Shown here piece by piece: positions 44,813 through 59,800 of a stretch of 64,000 bases of DNA. Where the stretch lies: assembly GCF_000003815.2 (NCBI RefSeq), contig NC_049992.1, positions 7,556,279 through 7,620,278 of the forward strand. The letters are read 5' to 3'. The notes under the pieces were generated by a model, which did not search any database, was not told where the DNA came from, and worked only from the letters and a program-made list of their open reading frames with translations. The position numbers and the translations under genes are program-made. Numbering within the stretch: position 1 is the first letter of the stretch; each line of letters opens with the position of its first letter. The stretch is from Branchiostoma floridae. Lineage: Eukaryota; Chordata; Leptocardii; Amphioxiformes; Branchiostomatidae.

Positions 44813-47800
44813 ATGCGGGCGGGAGCGGTGCGATGGTGGAGCGCTCGGCGGCCCCTCCTCACGCGCCTCGCCGCCGCAGCCCTCATCAGCGGCACCTTCA
44901 GCTGCGTCTTCTTCATCTACCTGACCGGGCGGCAGGAGTCAGGCCTCTTCAAGGCGTTCAGGGGAGGAAGGAGGGGGCTGAAGACGTGGAACGGCTCCGA
45001 GACGCAAGGAGGGAATGTCTTAAGGGATGGGAGGTATTTTGTAGATTTCCATGATGTGATCATATACATATGTACCTCCGCCGGAGGGATTTAGGATCAT
45101 AATGGTATTATTTTATGACTTGATGTGTATCTGTGTGCTTGTGTGTCTGTGTACGTAAAGGTCTGTGCGTATATATGCGTACCTATAGCCTGTAATATGT
45201 GTAGGATAAGTGTGTGTATTTGTGTGAGTCTATTTGTGTGTCAGTATGTGTTTTGTTTGGTGTGTGTGTGTGTATGTGTGTGAAGGTACGTATGTAAATG
45301 TGCGCGCGCCTGTGTGTTTGTATGTATGTGCGTATCTGTCATATGTAAAGATAAGTTTTTTTTGTGTGAGTTTATTTTTTGGTTTCCAAATATGTGCGTG
45401 CCTATGTTTTTCTGGTGTGTGTGTTTGCGCGTATGTATGTATGTCCGTGCGCGTGATTATATGTGTACGTAATACCATGTATTGAATGTGTGCATATGTA
45501 TTTAAGGTCACATGTATGCCGACAGATTAACATTTTTAAAAATCTCGAATTAGAATCCAACACCGGAATTGTTTCGTGCAGCCCTCACTGCTTTAGTCCA
45601 CATAATGAAGTAAAAAGGGCACACCAAGAGGCTAACCAGTAGCTTATGTCGTCTTGAAATGTGGGAATGTGCTGCAAAACAGAAGTCTATCTTTAAGAGC
45701 TTCTCAACGAGTTGTTGCTGGTAGATAAAACATACTAGTAACTGTTTCCCTGCTTTGGAATGTATGATTGCATAGGACTAACACAAACTAGAAAGAAAAG
45801 GCCAGGGGTTCAAGTATCTTACTACAGATTGCCTCTTCTAAGGGGATTCTGAAGAATGCCTGTTTGTAAAAGAACGGGGCTCTTTGTCTTACCCTGCTTT
45901 CAAATAAGAAGTCAAACCCAAACCCAACATGTCTAGATAGAACCATCACTAATATTCGAGAAGTCTTCCTATTATGATAACGTCTATCACGTTCATTGTC
46001 ACATGTATGTCTCCTGTGTTTCTACCATGCAATTAGCCTTCGGGTGTGAAATTGCAAATAAACGTTCAATAATGTGAAATGATATACCAAGGAGGTTGAA
46101 ATAGGGGATATACATATATGCTGCTGGGGCTCGTACAACTCCGCAATAGGATTGAAAAGGAACAACAGACTGTACCGTTGCGTGTTAGAGTTTTGACAAT
46201 CATAAAAACAAACAAAAAATGTACTGATCAAATTACATTGGTCATTTCCAAGTATTAATTACTTGAACATCCAAGTAATAAGATATGCCAAGTAGTGGTA
46301 ACTCAAGCAACTGGATATGATCTTAGAAACATTCAGACGTTTCAGGTATCATCCATTGATCAAGTTGTTCCAGTTGCTTGGCTGCCGAATGTATCATGAC
46401 AATCCTTGGTCGTAGCTACTCAACAGTCTGGAATGTGGAATATGTGTATTGCAAGTAATGCTGGGAAGTATACAAGCCCTCCTCTGGTTGAGTGAGTAGC
46501 TAAGAATGCGGTTATATCTTATCGGTCCGTTAAGTGCTCTGTTTGTTACAAGGAGATAGATCTACTTGCCAAAGGCAGTCTTTTCTGGCTTTCATATTGT
46601 TGTAAACCGTCGACTATAGTCTAGTTGCTTTGTAATGCATTGACAATCATTACATACCTAGGGGGCCATTTTTTATCCTTTTGCATATACTAGTAATAGG
46701 AATGCTGTGGCCTACTCGGGGTAGGATAAAGTAACACACACATCAAATAACACCATTCATTTTTCATTACGAAATCCATTTTGTAGATTTCATCAGGATC
46801 AGTTTCAGCCCAGAAATATATTACATTTTCATTTTGTTTCCGAAAGCGTCCCATGAAGGAGGTAACATAACATGTAAGGTACTAAATTGAATTTACTTAG
46901 TATCACAAGGAGCTTTCCTTAGTGTTAAGACCATTTCAAGGAGGGATTTAGTTCGATAACACAGCTAGAAAATTCCATTCACTTAGAAGCCCAGACCGGT
47001 CGCGTTTGTGTAAATATAGGAAGAGTCTGGTGTTCAGTGTCAAAAGCATGTTGAGACGGGAATGGCAAGGCGCGGGACATTTTTAACCGTGTATAACACA
47101 ACAAGCCGTGCTGTAAAGGTGGTGTGTCAGCGTTGGTAGTCTCGATACAAGGCCCCGCGGCTGAAGTGAAATACCCGTTTAATATTGTGTATAAGCCAGC
47201 AAAAGCTGTCTTCGTAGCCTTCAAGGAGAGGTGGCTTTTTAATTATTGGCGGTTTGTGTTTGTGTGACCGGGGGGGTATAGGGGTGTTGATTGGGCACAG
47301 ATTCGCGATTTTCGACAAACACACCGACCTTTATTGACACAACAGAAGTGCAGCGGCTTTCGCAAGGTATTTCACTGATCTGTACATGCATGCAGGATAA
47401 CAAATAGATAAATCAAGATACCGTGTTTAACGTATCCTTTACACTGCTGCTCCTGAGGTCTAAACATTGTTTGACATATTTACCTATTTCTACACGGGGC
47501 TCAAAGCTCCTAAGTTACCGAGGAGACCCGTGAAGTTTATGATATGAGGCGTACGTACCAGACTAAAAATGTCAGAGCCTGGTCCGCGAGGCTACCGTTG
47601 CCATCAACGCCCGCCAATGCGTCACGCTGATACCGGGTGTATAGAAAGTGCGTAAGTGAAGGAAAATGAGCAAAATAGAACGAAATGGAACGTACAGAAG
47701 AACGAAATGGTATGAAAAATGAAGCAAAATGAAATGGAATCGGTGGGAATGATAGGAAACTTTACCTTGGCAAAATTGATGTACTGAAGTGGGCAGTAAA

Positions 47801-50800
47801 TAAATGTAACGTTTTGTTTACAAAATTTTATCCAGAATGAGGCAAGATTAAAGTTTACAGCATTGTTCTGTTCCTAAGGCTAACTAATTCTCTTAATTGT
47901 TACGGACGGCTTTCGAATACGTAATACGTAATACGATTTTACTTCTGAATCAGTTTGCTTCGTTCCATTTCGCACTAGTGTTCTGTACATTCCATTCGGT
48001 TAAGTCCGTTTCATTTGACATTTTATATACACCGCAGATATCGCGTGATGTAGGAAGCCGCAATTTGTTGATACTGGAAACGACAGCGAGGAGACATTTC
48101 GTTCCATTTCGAACTTTCTGTAAATTCTATTCCACTTCATTGCGATTCATTTTGTATTTTCTGTCCACCGCTGAGATCGTGTGATGTAGGAAGCCGCAAT
48201 TTGTTGATACTGGAAACGACAGCGAGGAGAAAAGATCAATGGAGCCCATTATAGAGCCTTCCCGTGGGAGCCGGCGGAAGGAAAATATTAATTTCGAGGT
48301 GTGGAAACGAGATTCCTCAGCGTAGAAATGGTAGGAGCGGATTAAAACAGCGTGGATTGGTCTTACAGAGGCCGCATGGGCCCGAGTGAGGGGGTTTTCT
48401 TCATCGGATATGCAGTCACATATAGGTCGTGCGATCGTCGTACGGGTCGTACTAACTACGGGAATTTTGGAGGACAAAAAACGTACGTCTCCTGCAACGT
48501 CCAGCTGTCTTGGTACACAAATTGCTGTTTTGGATCCATGTCGGTGGTTGGTTCTGTCACCGCCTTCTTGAAAATCATATGGCATCAAAATCGTGCGACG
48601 ATCGCACGACCTATGTGACTGCGCCGGAACGAGATTCCTCAGCGTTAGAAATGGTAGGAGGGGATTAAAACGGCGTGGTTTGGTTTCACAGAGGCTGTAT
48701 GGGCCCGGGTGAGGGGTTTTTCTTCATCGGATATGCAGTCACAGATAGGTCGTGCGATCGTCGTACGATCGCTAACTTCGAGCATTTTGGGGGGCAAAAA
48801 CGTCCCCTGCAAAGCTCAACTGTCTTGGTACACAAATTTCTGTTTTGGACCTATGTCAGTGGTTGTTTCAGTGTCACAGCCTTCTTGAAAATCCTATGGC
48901 ATCAAAATCGTACGACGGTCGTGCGACCTATGTGACTGCGCCGGAACGAGATTCCTCAGCGAAAGAAAAGGTAGGAGGGCATTAAAACAGTGTGGTTTGG
49001 TTTTACAGAGGCTGTATGGGCCCGGGTGAGGGTTTTTTCTTCATCGGATATGCAGTCACATATAGGTAGTGCGATCGTCGTACGATCGCTAACTTCGAGC
49101 ATTTTTCGGGGCAAAAACGTCCCCTGCAAAGCTCAACTGTCTTGGTACACAAATTTCTGTTTTGGACCTATGTCAACCTGTTTCAGTGTCACAGCCTTCT
49201 TGAAAATCCTATGGCATCAAAATCGTACGACGGTCGTGCGACCTATGTGACTGCGCCCAGACGAGATTCCTCAGCGTAAGAATGGTAGGAGGAGATTAAA
49301 ACAGCGGTGTTTGGGCTCACAGAGGCGGTATGGGCCCGGGTGAGGGGTTTTCTTCATCAGATACATGGAGAGTTCTGGTCTTCTTTTATCGTTATTGATA
49401 GGCTGTTAGCTGGCTTCATCGATTGGTGTTAACGGTAATCCCTACAATTGGATCTAGAATAACACTGTGTGGAGCTTAATGAAATAACCATACATATCCA
49501 TTATCCAACATCAATTCAAAATCTTCAAAATCAAAATAAAGAAACACTACAAAGATACGGACTGCATTGCAACAATACATAATGATATAACATAAACTAT
49601 AGCCATGAAATATCAAGATAAAACAAAACAAACCATTTTGCAAGACTGGCGACTCTGAAGCCCTATGTAATAAAATTGCTTGCTTATGGAGGTTTCACTG
49701 ATGTAAAACATGAATGTAACGTTAACTGAATCCCGAATGTAACTGAATCGTTTACATATCTTTAACAACACAATTATGCTTGATGTAGTTCCCCATTGTA
49801 AAAACTACGCAACATTACACTATTATCTGTGGCTTACATTTCAGAATTGTCGATCAGTAAGGCTAACCGTTAAAATTTTTATGACCCGTGTCAGCCTGTC
49901 ATCCATTGTATTCAATAATCTCCACGCAGATTATTACCGGTGCCATAACATAGTATCAAAGCTGCTTGCCAAGGAGTATAGCCGGCCAAAGGGAGTCAGA
50001 CGGGCACCTTTCTTCGAGCCGACTGATCGCAGATTCCCAGCTAGAGCCCGGCTGACTCCCTTTGGCCGGCTATACTCCTTGACCAGCTTTGATACTATCT
50101 TATGACACCGGTAAATCTGTCTGGAGATTATTGAATTCAGTTGACTTCATTGTCTGGTTGACTGATTTAATCCAAGTATGTAGGATGTAACATGGATGGA
50201 ATTTTGCGATCCAACGTATGAGTACGGCTGTTAAATATATAGTTGGCCACAGCCTGACCGAAGGCGAAGTGTGTCCGTTATTTCCGTGCCCTTGTGGTCA
50301 TTTAATCACAGAATGTTTAAGAACGGTGAAAGATTACTAATCCATAGGTTTGCCCGCTAGATGTGACTGAAAAATTCAACAGAATTTAATACATGTAACG
50401 CGTTTCCCTGTCCTTGCCGTATCATTTATAACGATATTTTCCAAATACTGCCATCATGTTCAACTCATATATCCACATACGTAGGTCAGTTTCTTTATAC
50501 TGTATTCCAAATGCGAGACCAGATCACTCATATATGACTGTACTGTTATCGATGATATTGTGTTGTTTTGTATGTAGCCTCGTAGTACTGTTGTCTATAT
50601 AGCTATTAGTTGTTATTGGTTGCCATAAATTGTCCCATTTGCGATAGTTGAACAATAAAATTCATTTATTTATCGAATTGTTACCATTACCTTGCCAAGT
50701 CAGTGATAAATTCTCAAAGATAAGTTATACATTCGTAATGGTTTGTTATTTTCATACTTTCGTTAGTCTACTTATCAATTGTTATATATCCACGTGTTGT

Positions 50801-53800
50801 CCTTTAGTTGTTATAGGTATTAGAGGGCAAAGCCAAGTGTATTTCTTTTCCTTTTTGTGACTTGTTATTTATCGAATTGTTATAATTTGTCTGCTCAATT
50901 TTCGGTGACCAGATATACACTTGCTATTTTTTGCTTACCACTGTCTTGATAGTTTTTATTCACATTTATTCCATATTCAAGTTTTTATAGATGCATTTAT
51001 AATGCATGTTCCAATGTATTATATTTTTTTTACCTTGCCTGTACTGTGCAATATACGTAATTCAGCTTTTAGCTGCAAAGTATCACGCTTTTAGTAAACC
51101 ATTCATTCATATATGTACACTTTGCTATTATCTCTTCTGATTTATCACCTTTGCTTATTATAGTTAATAAGCAAACAGGAAGACAGTTTATAACCCTCAT
51201 TGGTCCCCAGCACAATCCACATATATTTTATTTAGATGTCGACTCTTTTTTATTTGTGCTAAATGCATAAAATAACACAAGTCGTTTTGGCCCTCGTTTA
51301 ATCAGGGGTAGGGCTGGGTATCGGTACAGCGTACCGGTACAAAACCGGTTTTTCTTGTTGGACCGGTCCAGAAAAACCGGACCTGAAAAAATTAGGTGGA
51401 CCGGATGTTGGACCGATTAGAAAATTAACATATTATTTGATCAGGCCTTCACACGTTTTAGCGCTTGCAGGTGGAAGAAAATAACAAGAGTGAAGTAGAG
51501 TAGAGTTTATATCATTTCTACCAAGTTTTACAGTCAATCGTACATGTGCAGTTAGTGTTGTAGGATTTTAAGAGGCCAGTGTAAGTCTAATACTCCACCA
51601 AACACATTTCTTTGTAGTGAAATGGACCATTGGTATGAGTCATACTGCATCAGGTCCAGGTCCAGGTCCGGACCTGAACCTGATTCATTATGTGAAAACT
51701 TGTGAATGGACAATACAAGTACTCAAAACAATGGTCCATTTCGGTACAAAGAAATCTGCTTTGTGTAGTATTTGACTCCCACTGGCGTTTTGAAACCCTA
51801 CAAAGCTAAGTGCCTCTGAACAATTGACTGTAAAAGTTGGCAGAAATTACTGTAGACTCTACTCTACTTCGCTGTTGTTATTTTCTTCGACCGGTAAGCC
51901 CAAAAATGTGTGAATGTCTGTTCACATAATCAGTTTATTTGTCAATCGGTCCAACATCCGGTCCACCATTTTTTTTCAGGTCCGTTTTTTTTAACCGGTC
52001 CAACAAGAAAAGCCGGCTTTGTACCGGCACACCGTACCAGTACCCAGCCCTAGTCTTGTGTAGTTTGATGTCTTTCATATCACACTTTTCGTTCCCGAAA
52101 GCTGCCGGCCCCGGTATGGAAATGTGACGTAGGCCTTAATGATGATCCCGGAATCGACCCGCAAGGCAGATCACTATCCGCGCGACTTCCGTGTGAAAAT
52201 ATACGCCGTACTTTGTCACAATTTCCCACAGTTCGATACTGAAAAACACATTTCCCTAAACGCCTGCGGTATACCGGCGTATAAATCAACATCTTCTCTT
52301 TTGTAGTTACGATGGAACAATGAGGAAGATGTACGTCAAGGAAGGCTATGGAAAGATAAGAAGAAACAGAGCAAAAACACATCCCTCCCTTCCGTGAAGG
52401 TAAATATAGAAAAATTTGCTTTGATCGGATCAAAATCCTCCATGTTTTTAATGGTATTCAAAATACCAACAGTACATCGCTACAGTAACAGCGAAACATG
52501 AACAAAATTACAATGATTAAGATTATTATCTGCCAATGTTACAATTCTGTTCTGAAAGGAGATTATTCCTAGATAACTAAAAAAACATCGCAGGCTTTTC
52601 ATACCTTACCCACCAGAAAAAATGACCTTCTTGCAATTGCTTCAGTCCTTCAAATCGTTTATCTATGAAAATGTTGGACAATTAATTCATCTCTCACTGC
52701 ATACGGAAAAGACACCAAACACTTCAAACAGTTTAAGTAGAAATAGATTCGAAATAGATATCATTTCCCTTTTAATCTATATCTATATCTATATTTCATT
52801 TTCCTTTTTTGTTAGAGATATAATTCTGTTTACCTGTTTTACTTTGTTTGCAGTTCTGGCATGGTCTTGCAGCAAGGTTATCATCATCAAAGTTATCAAA
52901 TTGAAAGAGATATGGTCCATGGCCATGAACTTGCTACAAAGACTGTCCATATAACCAGGTCATGCGTCAACTACTGTAAATGCAGAAATATTCGCGGTGG
53001 TTTAATGTTCGCGGTTTTCGCGGTGGCCGCTTCACCGCGAACTTAAAACCACCGCGAAAAGTCATTTTTCCCGCTACCGCGAAATCAAATCCCCGCGAAC
53101 TTAAATGCATTTACAGTATTCCTAAAGTGTAGTTCAAGGTTAAATTGCTGCGATCTATCTTTACAATCTCCTGCTACTTTATAACAACGCGCGCGTTGTA
53201 CATAATACGGTACTCAGTACGCTCGTAACGCTGTAAAAGTATTGGACATTGATTTTGGGTTCGTGTAAAGTGGTATTGCTTCATTTGCACTGCGTCACAC
53301 GTAACGTGTATTACCTTGGAAAAGCGTGTCACGAATAAATCAAACGCAAAAGTGTGTCTTGAGTTTGAGCTACGTTCAGCGATATGTAAATCCAAAATTA
53401 TTGCACATTCCTTGAATAACTATAATGTTTAGCCACCGTAGCAAGGTCTACGGGCCCAACGTTTCTGATGGCATGTCAGTGGTGTAAGCTTGTTCACATC
53501 TCCGAGTGCGCATGCGCGACGAAAGGAATTGTGGGTAATATGTCAAAGGTGAAGTCACCGAGAAATATACAAAACACGTCTTTTATACAAATCGAGACGA
53601 TTGTCGAGACGAGAACTGGTTACAAGTCAGCGGCATTCACCTTTGAGATACTACCCACAATTCCTGTCGCTGCGCATGAGTACTAGGAAGTATGAACTAG
53701 CTTATTGCTCCAGCCCCCTAACCGAAACTGAGTGCAATAGAAATGATATGCATTTAAAAAGAAAAAAAAGATGGATTCATAGAAATATCAAAACCGGACT

Positions 53801-56800
53801 TTCTGCTGTAGTGCCGTGCAGAAAGCTGATAGGAGGCTCATTATCGAACTTGACTTTCGTCTTCCTGACTCCTGTTAACAGACACTTGTTGAATATCATC
53901 AAGATCCTTCCGCGTCTTTTCAAGTTATGGATTAAGAATTCACAGCCATCCACCTGAAGATAAATGGCACTCAAGAGATAAACTTCTTGCCAAACACGTA
54001 AGCATAAGATCAATCACGAACGTTTAAAGATACCCTTGGCAATATGTGAAGTAGAAATTGATGCACAGTTGGTGTAAATGGTGGATATAATAAAGATACT
54101 TGATTGTGTGAATTGTGAGTGTTGCGCAAATCAAATGTGAATCGTTTACTTTCCACAGTTCAAAAGTTTACAGATGACTTTTTGTTACAATTATCAAACT
54201 TATATATATATATTAAAGTGTGTGATTCAACAAATTGCATTGGTAGTCATAAGACAGTAGACACAACTAAAATACACAGCAGATAAATCGTCAACTTTAT
54301 TAGTTTATCTTGTTATGGTAAAACTAAATTTTATCTCACCAAAACTTCGTTAGGACTTAGTTACGGTACCCAAAAGTTGTTCATGGCCTACTACAGTTTT
54401 CGGGAAGACTTCGGAAACACGTGACTGGAGCAGCGGGTCGTAAGTACCAAGATAACCTGTGTCGCCCCCCGTCTCTGTTCAGTGTTTGATAGTGGGCATA
54501 CAAAGTGGACAATGATCCCACCATATAGTTGGGTTACACTGCTTGAATATGACAGAAAAAAAAGGAAATTTTCATCAAAACGTGACTGGGCATGCAACGA
54601 GATGGCAAACTCAAATTCACAAACTCAATATTAGTGTATACCTATTCAATCTTCCTACGGAAACTACAAGGAAACTTCCTTCCCTAGATATGAGAAAGAA
54701 ACACCACCGGTGCACCACATACATATCAATACACACAACACTCCAGCGGCTTGTGAACCTGTGCGCTGCTACCCATCCATGCCGAGAAGACAATTTCCCG
54801 ATATTGCACCCCGTTCAATACCCGTGTCCAATTTCGTCGGCTCTGCGTTTGGGCGCTCCAATAACCACGTACACGGCAGATGTAGGAGTTGAGCCCATAT
54901 TGGGTATGAAGGCTGGGTGTTGAACGCTCCCTACGGTAATCTAGCAGCGTTAGATGGGCTTTTAGCTGTTTCTTACAGGCGTTATGAGGTTTCTGATGCA
55001 AAGTTAAACGATATTTTCCAACATAAATTGTTTCTGATGCGAAGTTAAACGATATTTTCCAACACAAATTACACGTCGGCCATCTAGACTTTGTCGAGGA
55101 ATGATCTTATGTGACGTCACGTTATGTAGATAGAATACGTGACTCGGTGAGTAGTGGGTCATATGCATAAGTTGCAGAATTCTATTATGGCACCCCCCCC
55201 CCGTCCCTGGCAATTTTTCTGCAAGACACTCAATTGTATTTCAATTTTGCTTAAAATCTGTCTCTACCGACAAATATCAACTCTCAAGCTACGTTGTTTT
55301 GCCTTAGAGTAATAATGTGTTCACTTATTTACACGCGGACTTATATTCAACTTTAATTCTAATATTTTCCCTGGGTCCTCTCATACCTATTTAAAAGACC
55401 GTTAATTTTAATGTAAAGAGATTTAATAATGCAGCATCAGTAATCCTTGAAGTATGCAAATCTACGATATCCTGGTGTTCAACGAAAATATAATTGATTC
55501 CCCAAAGCCTCTCCGGTGCTGAAAGAGAGTGAAAATGATACTGACCCAATTAAGCCCTCGGAAGAGTTATTTTTCCACTGGTCGTGACAGAGAAGACAGA
55601 CGCTATGTACAGTATTTACAGGTTCACTGTACCAGGAAAATTCTCCTGGCTCTTTTTGACAAGCACAATGAACAGTGGACCACGGCTTAACGTCCTGTCC
55701 CAGGGATCGCAACCCTTTCTAGTAGTAGACTCTTTGTATATACTTCACCAGGAGTCTGGACAATCTGTTTTTAGCTAACGTTGTATATAGGTCAAGTCAA
55801 CCAGTTTTAGCATGATCAGACTTTTAATATGTATAGTTTTAACCCTATTCTAATTTGCCCTTTGACATTGCGCTCGAATCTGCAATATCTATCCATTATG
55901 ATATTTATGCTACACGTCTTATTGTATTGTATTGTTTATGTTATAATTGTACAATATGTTCTTCTGAGTATCAATAAGGTGCGATACTCAATGTAAACAA
56001 GCCTGATAATTTGGCTTTCGAGCCGCAAGTTGGCTGTGAAATGAATAAACCATTCTCTCTCTCTCCCTAGTGTGCATGTTGGGTTAGCGACACAGCCTGA
56101 GTCGGACTCACGGCCTCTAGTTCCAGAGGGGACGAATCAACCATTGGACTAGGCCCGCTGCGTCATATATTTTAAATGCTATGTCTTTATGTGGCACATA
56201 AAACAAATAAGGCCATGTTGATTTGATTATATGGATGACATCCGCGCTCGCATCAATTTTCGGCCGTTTCAAAACAAAACAAAATTGACCACATAGTAAA
56301 TTGTGCAATTAAAGCAGCTGTAAAATGAGCACATATAAGCATGTCGAAGATTGAAAAAAAGTATCAGAAAACAGATAACTAATGCCTTAGAATGCCAAAA
56401 TAAATCTGAAGTCAAAGAATAAGATGCGAAAGGACAGAAAGAAAAAAATTGTTGGCACAGAGAAGTACCAGTACAGACAATTCAGGTATAGGTCCTGGTC
56501 AGGTCCAGAGGATTAGGTCCAGAACTGAACCTGGACCTGATTGTGGAAACTTGAGAATTGGCAATACTCAAAACAATCGTAATTGGTCAATTTTGCTAGA
56601 AAGGAATCTGTTTGGCGGATTATCCGACTCCCACTGGTATCTTACAATCCCATCTTCATGACTAAAGGCTAACTGTCTCTGTACTGTAGAAACTTGACTG
56701 TAGAAACTTGTTACAATTGACTATAAACCCTACTCAACTTCGCTCTCGTTGTCTTCTTGGCCCGATAAGACTCCAAACGCCTGCCGAAATAGTGTGTCCA

Positions 56801-59800
56801 TTTTCTAATTGGCGAGATCCGTTCCACTGATTTTTTTCCGGTCTTTTTTTTTTCGAATTGGTCCAAGAACAAGAAAAAAACATTTTGCACCCGTACGGTG
56901 TACTGGTCCCTTCACTTAACTGCTGGTATACCATACTATGTGTTTTAGTCCTATGTTCAACCCTCCTAACCACGTAGATTCATACGGAAGGCCAAACTTC
57001 TTTTTTTATTCGCTCGCTCGCCTCAGTTTTGGAGTTTCCAGAGCATGTCATCCATATAATCAAATCAACATGACCTAATGATTAAAAATGTTACGAAATA
57101 TGCAATACAGTGTAATAAATTATGACAGGAAATGTTAAGAAATACGCAGTACATCGTAATAAATTACGATTGGAAAGAGGCATTTTACAACATTGGCAAT
57201 GTCCATTTCCCGAAAATTTGTTTTAGCAATTCACAGGGTGTATTTGTTCGTTTTTTTTTTCATCTTCTTTGTACGAGTTAAAATATGACCGCCCTTTTTT
57301 GGGGGGAACGAAACGGAAGAAAGTTGATGAGCGCGCGGATGTCATCCATATAATAAAGGCAATGCAGCCTTTGCCCTAATGTAAACCAACTTCACACCAT
57401 ACATACTATTAACCTTAAGGAACCAAATTGTCAACGATCATGATCTTTAAAAGTTCTAAGGTTGACGTAAGACGTATTGGTTGGTTGTTCACGGCCTCGG
57501 GTAACCGTTAGGACTGAAGTTTATATTCAAAAGTTCTAAGGTTGACGTAAGACGTATTGATTGGTTGTTCACGGCCCCGGGTTACCGTTAGGACTGAAGT
57601 TTATTAGAGGGTGTGTCGTGAGAAGCGTATCTACCAGGGAAGTAATTATCGGGGGTGGAAAGTCGGATTAGATTTGTAATAGACCGGGCAAGGTCGCACC
57701 TCAGGCGTAGAATTAACAAAAAGTGCACGTAATCCAAATAATTGCGATTGGTGTGATGTTCAGCACCAAGGACTAAATGAGAGGTCCGTATGTTTGTATG
57801 GATGGCGTTCAGCAAAAAGGATAAACCGGTATAATTGTGTGTGGATGGTGTTCAGCACCAAGGACAAACCTGTATAATTGTGTACGTGTGTGGATGGTGT
57901 TCAGCACCAAGGACAGGCCTGTATAATTGTGTGTGGGTGGTGTTCAGCACCAAGGACAGGCCTGTTTATTTGCGTGTAAATGGTATTTAGAACCAAAGAA
58001 AGGTCTGCATGTTGGTTTGTGGAGTGTTCAGCACCAAGGACAGGTCTGTTATGTAGTATGGTTTCAAGACCAAAAGCACGCTACATATACTTCATACAAT
58101 GAAGAAGAATAACCAATCCCTCTTCATTGTTTTTACGCTGTTTTCCAGACAGGAAGGTTGGTCGTGGCTCAGTGAGACAGAAAAGGGTAAAGCATGTGAG
58201 AAGAAGAAAGACTTCGTGTTCGTGAAGGTCCACAAGGCGGGATCAACAACTACAGCCTGTATCTTCCAGCGCTTCGGCTACGAACATGGGGCTACGTTTG
58301 TCTTACCAAGGTGGCTGCTTTGATTCCACGTTTTTCATAATCTGCAATAGATTCCCCCTACTCTAGGATATATCTCCTAAACTTGTTTTGGATACTCATT
58401 ATTGTTTAGCCTTCAAAGCTAATATACGTTTAGTTAATACCGATTTCAGCAGTCCAGAGTATAATCTTCTATGTACCCTCTAACAATACCTATAAACCCC
58501 TGTGTCAAAGTAGATAGCCATAGTCTCCAACTAGACTATGTAATATTTTTGGATATGCACTTACATGTACTTTTCAATCAATACATTCTATAATGTATAT
58601 CAGCCCAGGGTGTCAACGTGTAAGAATGGTCTGTAACTGTGTAAATTTTATTTTTATCTGTTTATTTATAATAATAATAATATCGGATGAATTTGAAGCC
58701 AGTAGGTACCCAATATTTTTGGTAATGAAGCTGATTTACGTGGTGATTTAGGTGTCTCCTTGAGCACCCTGTCAGTAGGTAATTAAAAATGTACGTGATA
58801 TCAAAATATGTATGGTCAGATTTTCCATCATGTCTTTCTTTAATATATTTTGACACAGGAACCACAAGAGCGACATCGGTTGGCCCAACCTACTCAAGAT
58901 GGAGGACCTCATCCCTTCAGCAGGCGGCGCTTTCAACATCCTGACAGACCACATCGTTTACGACCGACGTCTGACCGACCATCTCATGACCCCTGATGCA
59001 GTCTACCTCACCATCTTACGACATCCCCTCGACCAACTCAAGTCCGTCTTCAACTGGTTCCATCTGCCACACGAATACCAACTCGAGCACTCTCACAACC
59101 CCATCGCAACGTTTCTCGAAAACCCGGAAAAGTACCAAGATCCCTACGTCACGAGTCGACAACACAGGGACCCGTTTTCCCTCACAAAAAACTTCATGTC
59201 GTTCGATCTTGGGTACCCCATGGGGCTTACAGACGACCAGACTGCGATCAAAAACTTCATCACCCAGTTGGACAAAGAGATGTTTCTTGTTTTGATTTTG
59301 GAACATTACATGGAGTCGTTAGTACTACTGAAGAGGTTGATGTGCTGGACTATACAAGATATATTGTACGATCTAAAACCTAAAAACCAGAGGCAATATG
59401 CATACAGGACAATGGAGCTTCCGGAAAAGTATAAGAAGAAGCACCAAGAGTGGAGCAACGTGGATTACGGTTTGTATAATCATTTTAATCAGTCTTTATG
59501 GAACAAAATAGGACAACAAGGGGACGACTTTGCAAGGGAGGTGGAACACTTTGACAAGGTTGTTCAGAAGGTTTCCTTGTATTGTAGGACAGTGAGCGCT
59601 CCGGTAGAGGGCATCGCTCCAAATTTGACATTTCCAAAGTCTCAGTGGGATGAAGGTTTTACAGTTGATCCTTTCTTCTGCACCAAACTTAAGATGCTGT
59701 GGCAAGACTGGGAGTATGTCTTGAAGAAAACTCACAAGCTGCCAAGGGACGTTTCACAATCCGTCAAGAACACAATTTCATACCATCCCGTATCGACACT

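Noticed and set aside
48352-49250. Three similar 86-88 codon frames
   Set aside because: They recur because the 317-bp unit is tandemly repeated; frame content has no protein family features.
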